A DNA stretch of 64,000 nucleotides from Pseudomonas antarctica (GTDB lineage: Bacteria; Pseudomonadota; Gammaproteobacteria; Pseudomonadales; Pseudomonadaceae): assembly GCF_001647715.1 (NCBI RefSeq), contig NZ_CP015600.1, positions 2,914,001 through 2,978,000 on the forward strand. The letters are read 5' to 3'. Below are positions 1 to 8,599 of the stretch, piece after piece (position 1 is the stretch's first letter; every line of letters begins with the position of its first letter). The position numbers were made by a program, and so were the translations under genes. Under the pieces are notes generated by a model that had not been told where the DNA came from, searched no databases, and saw nothing but the letters and a program-made list of their open reading frames with translations.

Positions 1-423
1 GCCGAACCGCCGGCTGACGTGCTTGCCGAACAGGCCCGCATCGACCGCGCGGATGCACTGGTGCTGGCGTTCCCGGTCTATTGGTGGTCGCTGCCGGGCC
101 TGCTCAAAGGCTGGGTCGACCGTGTGTTCGTCAACGGCTGGGCGATTGATTACGGCCCGGACAGCCCGGTGGTGAAAAAACTGCGGCATTTGCAGGTGCA
201 TCTGCTGGCGGTCGGCGCAGCGGACGCAAGCGCGTTTGATCGACACGGTTATGCCAAGGCGATGCGCACGCAGATTGATTACGGGATTTTTGATTACTGC
301 GGCGCGCAGGTGGTGACGTCGAAGTTGCTGCTGGAGTCGGAAAGCGGCACGGCGCAGGCGCATTTGCAGACGGCGAAGGCGCTAGGGCAGGGCCTGTTTG
401 CAAACGAGACGGTCGCCGGGTAG
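1..423 (+). CDS. NAD(P)H dehydrogenase (quinone)-like flavodoxin-fold protein, 5'-truncated
   Basis: The frame is open to the left edge of the window, so the N-terminus is missing; 140 codons remain, ending in TAG. The visible part has the Flavodoxin_2 signature FPVYWWSLPGLLKGWVDRVF, in which the Trp/Pro-rich loop and Lys-Gly-Trp-Asp lie near the flavin in MdaB/NQO-type enzymes. The family transfers two electrons from NAD(P)H to quinones or related acceptors in the cytoplasm. The downstream gene is convergent and begins one base after the stop. The exact substrate cannot be inferred. Confidence 0.8.
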   Translation, partial: AEPPADVLAEQARIDRADALVLAFPVYWWSLPGLLKGWVDRVFVNGWAIDYGPDSPVVKKLRHLQVHLLAVGAADASAFDRHGYAKAMRTQIDYGIFDYCGAQVVTSKLLLESESGTAQAHLQTAKALGQGLFANETVAG

Positions 424-813
424 TCAGCCTTCGCGAAACAAATCGTGGGCGTCCAGCAGGCGGTAGGTAATTTCCGGGCGTTTTTCCATGCCTCTGCGAA
501 TCGCCGCCGGAATGGCTTGTCGGGTTTTACGGCACATACCGGGCAGCTCATCGAGGGTGATCAGTATCCCGCGCATGCTCTTGACCTCGGTGTGCCCCGG
601 CGCGACATGCACGCGGATACCCAATAGCTCGTACATCCGCTGTTGCATGTGCTCCAGGTCCTGCAGGCTTTTGAGGTCTTCAAGGCGTTCGATCAGCTTC
701 TTCTCTTCCTGACGTGTCAGGTTGAGGACGCGCAGGTCGGCGTCGGGGACTTGCAGCAGTTGTTCGCGATCGCAGACACACACGCCGGGTGGGCAGGGTT
801 GGCGAATTGTCAT
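424..813 (-). CDS. Conserved small protein of unknown function
   Basis: A 129-residue protein I cannot assign to a named family. ATG at 813 is preceded by a GGAGG-like site at good spacing and is preferred over the GTG two codons upstream. The N-terminus has a closely spaced Cys pair (GVCVCDREQLL). The middle (roughly residues 30-65) is strongly charged and helical, with a RQEEKKLIERLEDLKSL stretch that may form a coiled coil. No membrane segment or signal peptide is visible. It lies 31 bases downstream of aroA on the same strand and may be co-transcribed with it. Confidence 0.6.
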   Translation of the reverse strand: MTIRQPCPPGVCVCDREQLLQVPDADLRVLNLTRQEEKKLIERLEDLKSLQDLEHMQQRMYELLGIRVHVAPGHTEVKSMRGILITLDELPGMCRKTRQAIPAAIRRGMEKRPEITYRLLDAHDLFREG

Positions 814-844
814 GATCACTCCCTCCCCATGCCGACGCGTTGGA

Positions 845-2101
845 TCAGTAGCTCAGCGCAACCCCAAGACTGCCCAGGGCCTTCCAGTAGCCAGGGTAGG
901 TCTTGGCGACGCAGTCCGGGTCTTGAATACGCACCCCCGACACCTTCAGGCCTGCCAGGGCAAAGCACATGGCGATGCGGTGGTCGGCGTGGGTGTCGAT
1001 CAGCGCAGTGCACGAGGTGCCGGCCAACGCAGGATCACTGGCGACGAGCAGGTCGTCACCTTCGATGGTCGCCAAACCCGGGCGGATTTCGTTGAGACCG
1101 TCGTGCAGCGCCTGTACGCGATCACATTCCTTCACGCGCAGGTTGGCCAGTTCGGTAAAACGCACCGGGGTGTTGTTGAACGCGGCAAGCACCGCGAGGG
1201 TCGGGATCGCGTCCTGCATTTGCGAGCCGACGACGGTGGCCTGCATGTGCGGGAACTGGGCGATCACGGCTTGTGCCTTGGCGTCCGGCTGGGTGAAGTC
1301 TTGCGCGGCGACGCCAATGTCGATGTGGCCGCCGGTCAACACTTCAGCGGCCCACAAGTAGGTGGCGGCGGAGGCGTCGGGTTCGATCAGGTAATCATGG
1401 GCGGTGTAGCCGGTCGGGGCCACGCGCCAGGTGGTGTCGTCAACCGCGTCCACTTGAGCGCCGAACGCGCGCATGCAGTCCAGGGTCAGGTCCACATAGC
1501 CACGGGCGCCAATGTCTTTGCCGGTCAACGCCACTTCAATGGGCGCTTCGCCGCATGCGGCAAGCATCAGCAGGGCTGACACATATTGGCTGGACAAACC
1601 GCCATCGATTTCAAACCGCTTGGCCTTGATCTTGCCCACGCCATGCACGGTCACGGGCGGGCAGCCGGTCGGGCTATCGACGCGGATGCCGTTCTGGCCA
1701 AGGGTCGCCAGCAGCGGGCCGATCGGGCGTTTTTGCATGTAGTCGTCGCCGTCCAGCACCACCGTGCCTTCGACCGTCGCCACGGCAGCGGTGAGAAAAC
1801 GCATCGCGGTGCCGGCATTGCCCAGAAACAGCGGTTGCGTTGGCAATTGCAGTTTGCCTGCGCCGGTGACCACGAAGGTGGTCTCGTCCGGCTCGTCGAT
1901 GGTCACGCCCATCTGGCGCAGGGCCACCGACATGTGGCGGGTGTCATCACTCTTCAAGGCGCCGCTCAGGCGGCTGGTGCCCTTGGCCAGGGCTGCCAGC
2001 AACAGGGCACGGTTGGTAATGGATTTGGAGCCGGGCGGCGCGACCTTGCCGTTCAGGGGGAAATTAGGCGGTGTAACGGTCACGGTTTTCTGCGAACTCA
2101 A
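845..2101 (-). CDS. aroA: 3-phosphoshikimate 1-carboxyvinyltransferase (EPSP synthase), stand-alone
   Basis: EPSP synthase joins shikimate-3-phosphate and phosphoenolpyruvate in the sixth step of the shikimate pathway. The N-terminal substrate motif PPGSKSITNRA, the PEP-loop motif LGNAGTAMR, SSQYVSALLM and the C-terminal DTHADHRIAM are all present. I chose TTG at 2101 (418 residues) because AGGAG lies nine bases upstream; the frame extends further (to 2179) but without family similarity. Many pseudomonads carry aroA fused to a prephenate dehydrogenase domain, whereas this copy is single-domain and may be a second paralogue. The residue after LGNAGTAMR is Phe102, where class I enzymes normally have Pro (Pro101 in E. 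coli). Confidence 0.92.
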   Translation of the reverse strand: MSSQKTVTVTPPNFPLNGKVAPPGSKSITNRALLLAALAKGTSRLSGALKSDDTRHMSVALRQMGVTIDEPDETTFVVTGAGKLQLPTQPLFLGNAGTAMRFLTAAVATVEGTVVLDGDDYMQKRPIGPLLATLGQNGIRVDSPTGCPPVTVHGVGKIKAKRFEIDGGLSSQYVSALLMLAACGEAPIEVALTGKDIGARGYVDLTLDCMRAFGAQVDAVDDTTWRVAPTGYTAHDYLIEPDASAATYLWAAEVLTGGHIDIGVAAQDFTQPDAKAQAVIAQFPHMQATVVGSQMQDAIPTLAVLAAFNNTPVRFTELANLRVKECDRVQALHDGLNEIRPGLATIEGDDLLVASDPALAGTSCTALIDTHADHRIAMCFALAGLKVSGVRIQDPDCVAKTYPGYWKALGSLGVALSY

Positions 2102-2212
2102 GGTACAAGGCTCCTGATCAAGGCAAGGTGGTGCGCAGTGGCGCGACGGACGGACGGAATAATCAGCCAAACACGCCACGCTTGTCGAGCAGGGATCGTT
2201 GTACGGCGCGTA

Positions 2213-3013
2213 TTACGGCGCCATCAGCCCATTCACTGCACCGTAGGTGAAGGCCTTGAGGTCTTGGGTGTGCAAGGTGCCGGTGCGCAGGAAACCACCC
2301 GCGAGCTGGTGCATGGCCCCATAGAGGAACTCGGCGATGCTGGAACCCGCCGTCAAGCGCCGCACACCCAGCGCTTGCAGGCTTTCGGGAGTGGGCAGGT
2401 TGGCCCAGGCCAGTACATTGACGGGCAAGGGCGTGGCCTGGCACAGCTGCCGGATTTCGTGTTCAATGTGGATGCCGGCCGCGAACAAGCCGTCTGCACC
2501 TGCCTGCTGATAAATGCTTGCGCGGCGCACAAGCTCTTCCAGGCGTTGAGCCTCGGGGGCCAAGCCCTTGAGGTACACATCGCAGCGTGCATTGATAAAC
2601 AGCTTCACCCCGCAGCGATCGGCGATCTGGCGCGCCACTTCGATCTTGCGCGCCAATAGTTCAGGCGAACCGGCACCGTCTTCCAGGTTGATGCCCACGG
2701 CGCCGGCCTCGATCAGCGCTTCCACGAGTTGGCCGACCTGCTGCGGATCGTCCGAATAACCGCCTTCGATATCGACACTCAGGGGGACATCGATAACCCG
2801 CACGATGGAGTGCACAGTGCTGACCAGCAGCGGCTGCGGCAACTGGTTGCCATCCTTGTAACCATGCGCCCACGCCACGGCGGCGCTGCTGGTGGCAACG
2901 GCCTTACTGCCCAGTTGCGCCACCAGGCGCGCACCGCCGGCGTCGGCGACATTGGGCAGGATCAGCAAGGTGTCGCGGTGAAGGGCGTGGAAGGCGTCGG
3001 CGTGTGCGGGCAT
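2213..3013 (-). CDS. Isocitrate lyase/PEP mutase family protein
   Basis: A 266-residue TIM-barrel protein of the PEP mutase/isocitrate lyase superfamily. Diagnostic pieces are VDIEGGY (Mg-binding Asp/Glu), GINLEDG and NARCDVYL. Family members make or break C-C or P-C bonds next to a carboxylate, for example oxaloacetate hydrolases and carboxyphosphoenolpyruvate mutases; the loop residues seen do not settle which. ATG at 3013 has AAGGA ten bases upstream; the TTG two codons earlier is too close to that site. It lies upstream of aroA with a 111-base gap and may share its transcript. Confidence 0.85.
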   Translation of the reverse strand: MPAHADAFHALHRDTLLILPNVADAGGARLVAQLGSKAVATSSAAVAWAHGYKDGNQLPQPLLVSTVHSIVRVIDVPLSVDIEGGYSDDPQQVGQLVEALIEAGAVGINLEDGAGSPELLARKIEVARQIADRCGVKLFINARCDVYLKGLAPEAQRLEELVRRASIYQQAGADGLFAAGIHIEHEIRQLCQATPLPVNVLAWANLPTPESLQALGVRRLTAGSSIAEFLYGAMHQLAGGFLRTGTLHTQDLKAFTYGAVNGLMAP

Positions 3014-3344
3014 GGTCAATCAGTCCTTTGAGCGAGCGTTTTTTATTGAAGGCGCTTTTGATACCAAGAATCGGAGGACGGCCGCAACGAATAACCTAAT
3101 CCAGGTCGACATTTCCTACATCGGTGTCGACTTGGTGTCTTATCCCTAACGCAGCGTGTAGCCGTACCGCTCGTTACCGGGTAGGACTACTGCCAAAATT
3201 GATGCAGGACAAAGGCCTTTACTCCGCGAAACTGAGGCGAAGTATGAAGTTTCCGAGAGAAGTGCCTGCTGGACAATAAAACGCAGCGAGGTAAGTTCGA
3301 AGCGTGCCCCATGACGGGGCATATTCAATCAAGGAGTGAATGAA
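3014..3344. promoter_or_regulatory. Divergent intergenic region with an inverted repeat
   Basis: This stretch of about 330 bases separates the PEP-mutase-like gene from the AA10 gene and must hold both promoters. It contains an imperfect dyad, CCAGGTCGAC at 3101-3110 and GTCGACTTGG at 3126-3135, with 9 of 10 bases paired and a 15-base spacer. I found no convincing coding sequence, and a stop at 3312-3314 closes the AA10 reading frame upstream of its start. The dyad could be an operator; its regulator is unknown. Confidence 0.4.
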
Positions 3345-3974
3345 ATGAACAAACCCGAGACTCAACTCAGACATGGTCGCGTCGTGACGCCGGCCAGCCG
3401 TGGTTCCGTGGCAGTGGAACGCGGGCTGTTGGGCAACTGGCAAGTCAACGAAATGGAAGGCGGCAAGAACTTCCCGGCACTCACCGCCGGGCCTTTCCCA
3501 GCACCCTATGAAACCGACGACCCCAGCGTAACGCCACCTGCCGATGGGTATATCCTGAGCGGCGGTAAAACCGACGACCGTGACTGCATCAACTTCACCG
3601 ACGAGGAAATGGGCAAAAAGCTCAATACCCCGTTTAACTGGCCGTTGCTGAATGTCGAGGCCGGCCAGGTGTTCAAGGTGCAGTGGGAATACACCGCCGC
3701 CCACGTCACCCGTGGCTATCGTTGGTTAATCACCAAGGATGGCTGGGACCCCAAGCAGCGCATCAGCCGCGCTCAACTGGAGGCCAAGCCGTTCTTTGAA
3801 GACTTTTACACCCAAGTGCCTTACTACCAGCACGCCGACGAAATGAAAGCCAAGGTCGAACACCAGGTCACCCTGCCCAAAGGCAAGAAGGGCCGGCACG
3901 TAGTGGTGTTGATGTGGATCGTGGCCAACACCGGCAACGCGTTTTATCAGGCGTTTGACCTGGACTTCAAGTAA
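3345..3974 (+). CDS. AA10-type lytic polysaccharide monooxygenase-like (chitin-binding) protein without signal peptide
   Basis: The 209-residue product matches the LPMO_10/chitin-binding fold: HGRVVTPASRG at residues 10-20 (the copper-binding first histidine is normally His1 of the mature protein), second brace histidine His120 in YTAAHVTRGYRW, and the C-terminal NTGNAFYQAFDLDF. Secreted members oxidatively cleave chitin or cellulose. ATG at 3345 follows AAGGAG by eight bases. Only nine polar residues precede His10, there is no hydrophobic leader, and an in-frame stop at 3312 excludes a longer start. A single Cys (Cys81) means no internal disulfide. Either another route exposes His10 or the protein acts in the cytoplasm. 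Confidence 0.85.
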   Translation: MNKPETQLRHGRVVTPASRGSVAVERGLLGNWQVNEMEGGKNFPALTAGPFPAPYETDDPSVTPPADGYILSGGKTDDRDCINFTDEEMGKKLNTPFNWPLLNVEAGQVFKVQWEYTAAHVTRGYRWLITKDGWDPKQRISRAQLEAKPFFEDFYTQVPYYQHADEMKAKVEHQVTLPKGKKGRHVVVLMWIVANTGNAFYQAFDLDFK

Positions 3975-3980
3975 GTCCGA

Positions 3981-4535
3981 TTAACGCTTGCTCAACCAGT
4001 AATCATGTAACGCCCGCACGGCCGGTTCGATTTCGCTGACCTGCTGTTGATGGGCGTTTACATCCAGGTCCGCCGGCAACTCGAAGTTATCCTGCTCGGC
4101 GCACCAGGAAATTTTCTCCAACTGCGTGGCCTGTTCGGCCGGCAGTTCCGGCCAGTTGCCAATCGCGGCACCACGGATATAGCCAAAGCACCATTCTTCA
4201 GCGAGCGTTACGGCCTGGCCTTGATGTTCGGTGTCATCGAAGCGTGCCTTGAAGTTTTGCGTATCGGTTGCCAGTTGCGCCGCCAGGGTATTCATATGGC
4301 GCACGCACAGCTCCAGGAAGCGCTGGGCCTCTTCGGCACTCTCCCACGCCGGGTTCTGCCCACCCCAGATCGCCGGGAACCACTCACCGACTTCCACTTG
4401 TGCCGGGCTGGACACCAGCGCGGTGAAATAGCCGTCGAGTTCGGCCAGGTTCAGCACCGAATGATCGTCGCCGTACTTGAGCAAGGTTTCTTCGATGAAT
4501 TCGAAATCGGCAGGGGCGAGAGGTTGGGCGTGCAT
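3981..4535 (-). CDS. UPF0149 family protein (YecA/YgfB-like)
   Basis: The 184-residue protein has the UPF0149 pattern: LAELDGYFTALVSSP near residue 30, WFPAIWGG, a middle helix with FLELCVRHMN, and EEWCFGYIRGA near residue 120. The family is all-helical and of unclear biochemical role; YgfB has been linked to regulation in P. aeruginosa. Unlike YecA, no C-terminal Cys-rich SEC-C zinc motif is present. It is convergent with the AA10 gene, six bases away. Confidence 0.85.
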   Translation of the reverse strand: MHAQPLAPADFEFIEETLLKYGDDHSVLNLAELDGYFTALVSSPAQVEVGEWFPAIWGGQNPAWESAEEAQRFLELCVRHMNTLAAQLATDTQNFKARFDDTEHQGQAVTLAEEWCFGYIRGAAIGNWPELPAEQATQLEKISWCAEQDNFELPADLDVNAHQQQVSEIEPAVRALHDYWLSKR

Positions 4536-4630
4536 GGCATTTCCTTTGAGCGTCGAACGCCGCTGATGGGCGGCTTAAAGCGCGAAGGATGGCGCCTGGG
4601 CCGGCTTTTTTCCAGCGTTTTTGCCGGGTT

Positions 4631-5878
4631 TTACCTGCGACGTTGGCACAGCTTGCTCACGCACGTTGCGCCCACCACTGCGAGAATGATCGGCACCAGA
4701 AAGTCATGGTCGATGCGGGTAAATTCCGCCACCAGCACAATCGCGGTCAGCGGCATGCTCATGCTGGCCGCCAGGAACGCCGCCGCGCCAATGATCGCAA
4801 ACGCCCCCAGCGGCACGCCGGGCCACAGCAGGCTCCAGGCGCCGCCGAGGATGATCGCCAGCAATGCGCCGTTGGCCAGGCCCGGCGTCAGCAGACCGCC
4901 TTCGGCCCCGGCGCGCAGGCTGCTGGCGGTGATCAGCACCTTGACCAGCAGCAGAATGGCGGCCAGGCCGATGCTCAGTTCATTGTCGAAGCCCAATTGC
5001 GCCGGGCCTTTGCCATTGCCGAGAATTTGCGGCAGCAGCATCGCCAGCCCACCGATAATCGTGAAGTTGATCACCGACAACACCGGTAAACGCCAGCCGC
5101 GCGCGGCATTGGCCCTGGCGGCGCCGGTAAGGCGGGTAAAGCCATAGGCGGCCACGCCAAACACTGGCCCGCAGACCACCGCCCAGGCGATCAATGCCGG
5201 GCTCAGCGCAAAGTGCGGCACCTCATATTGCGATTGCGCGCCCAGACCGATCCACGCCACTGCCGCGCCCAGCGCCGAAGTCGTCAGGGCAATCACGGCC
5301 GCCGGCCAACTGAATGCCCCCACCAGCACTTCCAGCACAAACACCGCGCCGCCCAACGGCACGTTATAGACTGCCGCCAGCCCGGCGCCCGCACCGCACG
5401 CCACGATCAAGCGGTGCATGTCGGGTTCAAGCCGCGCACGTTGCGACAACCACGTCGCCGCCAATGCGCCGACTTCACGCGGCGCCACTTCACGCCCCAG
5501 TGGCGAGCCAAGGGCCACGGTGATGATCTGCAGCACGCTGTGGGCGAGGGTGGTCTTGGGCGGCATGCTCGGCATGCTGGGCGATACCGCCTGCTTGATA
5601 CTCACTAGTGGGCGACCGTAGCGATAAATCGTCCACCAGCCCAACCCGGCCACCACACCGCACACCACCAGCACCCACACGCGGCGTTCCGGCGGCGCAG
5701 CGGTCACGCCCCATAAAAAGGTTTCGTGGCTGACCAGGCTGTCGAGGCTGTAACCGTAGGCCAAATGCTGGATGCCATGCAGCAGCAACGCCAGGAGCAT
5801 GCCGCCCAGACCCGCGCCAATCCCGGTCAGCACGACGACCAGGGCCAGAATCAACGATGAACGAAACGTGGACGGCAT
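4631..5878 (-). CDS. ClC-family chloride channel/antiporter
   Basis: A 415-residue polytopic inner-membrane protein with about ten hydrophobic helices. The gating-glutamate motif is GSPLGREVAPREVGA (GREGP in the E. coli protein) and the third pore motif is GGLLTPGLANGA (GxFxP). The first pore motif, GSGIP in typical ClC proteins, is not recognisable; the aligned region reads VSPSMPSMPPKT. ClC proteins move Cl- or F-, often in exchange for H+, and the altered motif leaves the ion open. It is transcribed alone, away from the isomerase gene. Confidence 0.85.
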   Translation of the reverse strand: MPSTFRSSLILALVVVLTGIGAGLGGMLLALLLHGIQHLAYGYSLDSLVSHETFLWGVTAAPPERRVWVLVVCGVVAGLGWWTIYRYGRPLVSIKQAVSPSMPSMPPKTTLAHSVLQIITVALGSPLGREVAPREVGALAATWLSQRARLEPDMHRLIVACGAGAGLAAVYNVPLGGAVFVLEVLVGAFSWPAAVIALTTSALGAAVAWIGLGAQSQYEVPHFALSPALIAWAVVCGPVFGVAAYGFTRLTGAARANAARGWRLPVLSVINFTIIGGLAMLLPQILGNGKGPAQLGFDNELSIGLAAILLLVKVLITASSLRAGAEGGLLTPGLANGALLAIILGGAWSLLWPGVPLGAFAIIGAAAFLAASMSMPLTAIVLVAEFTRIDHDFLVPIILAVVGATCVSKLCQRRR

Positions 5879-6070
5879 ACACGGCTCCAGGCAAGGGCCC
5901 TGATTGTATAGCCGATAAGTCGCGCTTTCGGGATGAAATGTAACGGCGCTGCATGAACCTGCCGCCCACGCCCTTTCATTACGTTTGCCAGTCCCGTTTT
6001 TGGCTGATGCGCCGTCGCGCTCCCTTGTTATAGTTCGGGCCTTATCACTCGCCAGTCAGGGATCACTGCC

Positions 6071-6883
6071 ATGTCCGAATACCAAGCCTTCGTCGTCGAA
6101 CTCACCGGCAACGTTGCCCATGTGCAGATCAACCGCCCGGAAAAGATCAATGCGATGAACGCGGCGTTCTGGACCGAAATCATCGACATCTTCCAATGGG
6201 TCGAAGACACCGACGCCGTCCGCGCCGTGGTGCTCAGCGGCGCCGGCAAGCATTTTTCCTCGGGCATCGACTTGATGATGCTTGCCTCGGTGGCCAACGA
6301 GTTCGGCAAGGACGTAGGCCGCAATGCACGCCTGCTGCGCCGCAAGATCCTGGAACTGCAAGCGTCCTTCAACGCCGTCGACAACTGCCGTAAACCCGTA
6401 CTGGCGGCGATCCACGGCTACTGCATTGGAGGCGCTATCGACCTGATCAGCGCCTGCGACATGCGCTACGCCGCCGAGGATGCGCAATTTTCCATCAAGG
6501 AAATCGACATCGGCATGGCCGCTGACGTCGGCACCTTGCAACGCCTGCCGCGCATTGTCGGCGACGGTATGTTGCGTGAGCTGGCCTACACCGGCCGCCA
6601 ATTTGGCGCTGAGGAAGCGCGCAGCATCGGCCTGGTCAATCGCGTGTATTCGGACTATGAAAGGCTGTTGGCTGGCGTCATGGAAATTGCCCAGCAAATC
6701 GCCGCCAAGTCGCCGATTGCCGTGGCCGGCACCAAGGCCATGATCAGCTACATGCGCGACCACACGGTCAATGATGGTTTGGAATACGTTGCCACCTGGA
6801 ACTCGGCTATGTTGCAATCCAACGACCTGCGTGTGGCCATCGCGGCCCATATGAGCAAGCAGAAACCCGAATTCGTGGATTGA
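6071..6883 (+). CDS. Delta(3,5)-delta(2,4)-dienoyl-CoA isomerase (crotonase family)
   Basis: The 270-residue protein is a crotonase-fold enzyme with the oxyanion-hole segments HFSSGIDL and [10 protein letters not shown]. The stretch from residue 121 to 160 closely matches mitochondrial dienoyl-CoA isomerase: Asp124 in [10 protein letters not shown], Glu144 in SIKEIDIG and Asp152 in [12 protein letters not shown] correspond to its three acidic catalytic residues. This predicts isomerisation of 3,5-dienoyl-CoA during beta-oxidation of unsaturated fatty acids rather than simple hydration. nudC starts five bases after its stop, so the two probably form an operon. Confidence 0.88.
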   Translation: MSEYQAFVVELTGNVAHVQINRPEKINAMNAAFWTEIIDIFQWVEDTDAVRAVVLSGAGKHFSSGIDLMMLASVANEFGKDVGRNARLLRRKILELQASFNAVDNCRKPVLAAIHGYCIGGAIDLISACDMRYAAEDAQFSIKEIDIGMAADVGTLQRLPRIVGDGMLRELAYTGRQFGAEEARSIGLVNRVYSDYERLLAGVMEIAQQIAAKSPIAVAGTKAMISYMRDHTVNDGLEYVATWNSAMLQSNDLRVAIAAHMSKQKPEFVD

Positions 6884-6888
6884 CCGAC

Positions 6889-7722
6889 ATGACCCCAGGC
6901 TGGATTACCACAACGCTGCTCGACAACGACGCCCCCGGCGGCTGGGCCGTCGCCCGCAGCCGCGAAGGCTTTTTGCATGACACCAACGGCCCGCTGTTTC
7001 CCAGGGAATGGCTCAAGCGCCAGGACCTCTCGGTGTTCGCCGAACATGGCATCGGCCACCTCGATGGCGAGCCGGTGTACTTGCTTGAGCTCAACTCGGC
7101 CAGTGATGTGCCGGGTTGCAGTTGGCAGGGTTTGCGCGGCTTCATGCTGCAAGGCGACCACACGCTGTACAAAGTGTTGGGTTACGCCGCGCAGATCGGC
7201 ACATGGGCGCGGGAACATCGGTTTTGCGGCAGTTGCGGCCAGGCCATGGTCCAGGTGCCACGGGAGCGGGCGATGTATTGCCAGGCGTGCGACCTGCGCA
7301 GCTACCCGAGGATTTCGCCGAGCATGATCGTGCTGGTGACGCGGGGCGACGAGATCCTGTTGGCACGCTCGCCACGCTTTGTCAGCGGTGTCTACAGCAC
7401 CCTGGCCGGGTTTGCCGAGCCGGGTGAATCCGCTGAAGACTGCCTGATTCGCGAAGTACGCGAAGAAGTGCAGGTGGAGGTCAAGAATATCCAGTACATG
7501 GGCAGCCAATGCTGGCCGTTCCCACACTCGATGATGCTGGGGTTCCATGCCGAGTACGCCGGCGGCGACATCGTGCCCCAGGCCGACGAGATCGAAGACG
7601 CGCAGTGGTTCAACATCCACGACCTGCCGCCGTTGCCGGCGTCACGCTCGATTGCGCGCTACCTGATCGACCTCTACCTGGCTCGGCGCTTAGGCCACGC
7701 TGAACCAGTGCTGCCAGGCTAG
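6889..7722 (+). CDS. nudC: NAD+ diphosphatase NudC (Nudix hydrolase, NAD-cap decapping)
   Basis: NudC splits NAD(H) into NMN(H) and AMP and removes NAD caps from RNA. The 277-residue protein has the zinc ribbon (CGSCGQ at about residue 107 and CQACDL about 20 residues later), the Nudix box [20 protein letters not shown], and the NudC-specific element [11 protein letters not shown], where the usual SQPWPFPxS has Cys for the first Pro. ATG at 6889 lies five bases after the previous stop. The last 33 bases overlap the 3' end of the convergent TSUP gene. Confidence 0.93.
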   Translation: MTPGWITTTLLDNDAPGGWAVARSREGFLHDTNGPLFPREWLKRQDLSVFAEHGIGHLDGEPVYLLELNSASDVPGCSWQGLRGFMLQGDHTLYKVLGYAAQIGTWAREHRFCGSCGQAMVQVPRERAMYCQACDLRSYPRISPSMIVLVTRGDEILLARSPRFVSGVYSTLAGFAEPGESAEDCLIREVREEVQVEVKNIQYMGSQCWPFPHSMMLGFHAEYAGGDIVPQADEIEDAQWFNIHDLPPLPASRSIARYLIDLYLARRLGHAEPVLPG

Positions 7723-8469
7723 GCGCACGGTCAGGCCGAGCACCACGGTGATAAACACCGGGCGAATGAATTTGGCGCCGCCGCTGATCGCGCTGCGTGC
7801 GCCAAAGAACGCGCCACCCATCACCGAGAAGCCCATCGCCAGGCCGACGATCCAGTCCACCGAACCGTTGAAGATGAACACCGACAGCGCCGCCGCGTTG
7901 CTGACGAAGTTCATGCTGCGCGCCACGCCGCTGGCTTTGACCAGGTCGATCGGGTGCAGCAGCATCGTGCTCACCGTCCAGAACGCGCCGGTGCCGGGCC
8001 CGGCCACGCCATCGTAGAAGCCCAGGCCGAAGCCTTGGGTGGACTGCCATTTCTTCTTGATGGGTGCATCGGCATCCAGCGGCGCCTTGGGCGTGCCGCC
8101 GAACAGCAGGTACACACCGCAACCGAACACGATTACCGGGAGCATTTTGTTCAGGGTTTCGGCGGGCAGGTAGTGGGCGACCACCGCACCGGCCAGGGCC
8201 CCGATCAGGGTGCCGACGATGGCATGGACCCATTGGCGCGGGTGAAACAGTTTGCGCCGGTAGAAGGTGAAGCTCGCGGTGGCGGAGCCGAACGTCGAAC
8301 TCAGTTTGTTGGTGCCCAGTACCAGGTGTGGCGGCATGCCGGCGGTCAGCAGGGCCGGCGTGGTGAGCAGGCCGCCGCCGCCGGCGATGGCGTCGATGAA
8401 ACCGGCGATAAAGGCAACGACGGCGAGAATGGCGAGGGTGGTCAGGTCAACGCTGAGTTCGAAGGGCAT
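7690..8469 (-). CDS. TSUP (TauE/SafE) family membrane permease
   Basis: A 259-residue polytopic protein of the TauE/SafE family. It opens with a hydrophobic stretch, [21 protein letters not shown], and carries the characteristic Gly-rich [16 protein letters not shown] and, in the second half, [11 protein letters not shown] and [19 protein letters not shown] proteins export or import sulfite, sulfoacetate or related organosulfur anions. No sulfur gene is adjacent, so the substrate is open. A REP hairpin sits between this gene and the phosphatidylcholine synthase gene. Confidence 0.88.
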   Translation of the reverse strand: MPFELSVDLTTLAILAVVAFIAGFIDAIAGGGGLLTTPALLTAGMPPHLVLGTNKLSSTFGSATASFTFYRRKLFHPRQWVHAIVGTLIGALAGAVVAHYLPAETLNKMLPVIVFGCGVYLLFGGTPKAPLDADAPIKKKWQSTQGFGLGFYDGVAGPGTGAFWTVSTMLLHPIDLVKASGVARSMNFVSNAAALSVFIFNGSVDWIVGLAMGFSVMGGAFFGARSAISGGAKFIRPVFITVVLGLTVRLAWQHWFSVA

Positions 8470-8555
8470 GGGCAGGGCTTATTATTGGCAGGGCGCAGCG
8501 AAGGGGCTGTACCGAAGGCCAGTATCTTACCTGTCTGATGAAGGCAGAACCAAAT

Positions 8556-8577
8556 GTGGGAGCGGGTTTGCTCCCAC
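8556..8577 (-). terminator. REP-like hairpin downstream of the phosphatidylcholine synthase gene
   Basis: GTGGGAGC at 8556-8563 and GCTCCCAC at 8570-8577 form a perfect 8-bp stem with a six-base loop, 22 bases after the pcs stop. It has the core of the Pseudomonas REP sequence. In the pcs direction only ATTTGG follows, so it may be a weak terminator or mRNA stabiliser. Confidence 0.5.
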
Positions 8578-8599
8578 CTTTTAAATCCTGCCCACTTTA

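Noticed and set aside
845-2179. Longer AroA start at 2179
   Set aside because: The extra 26 residues have no AroA similarity, whereas TTG 2101 has a well placed AGGAG.
3146-3704. Minus-strand frames across and upstream of the AA10 gene
   Set aside because: They overlap the well supported AA10 coding sequence or its promoter and show no domain.
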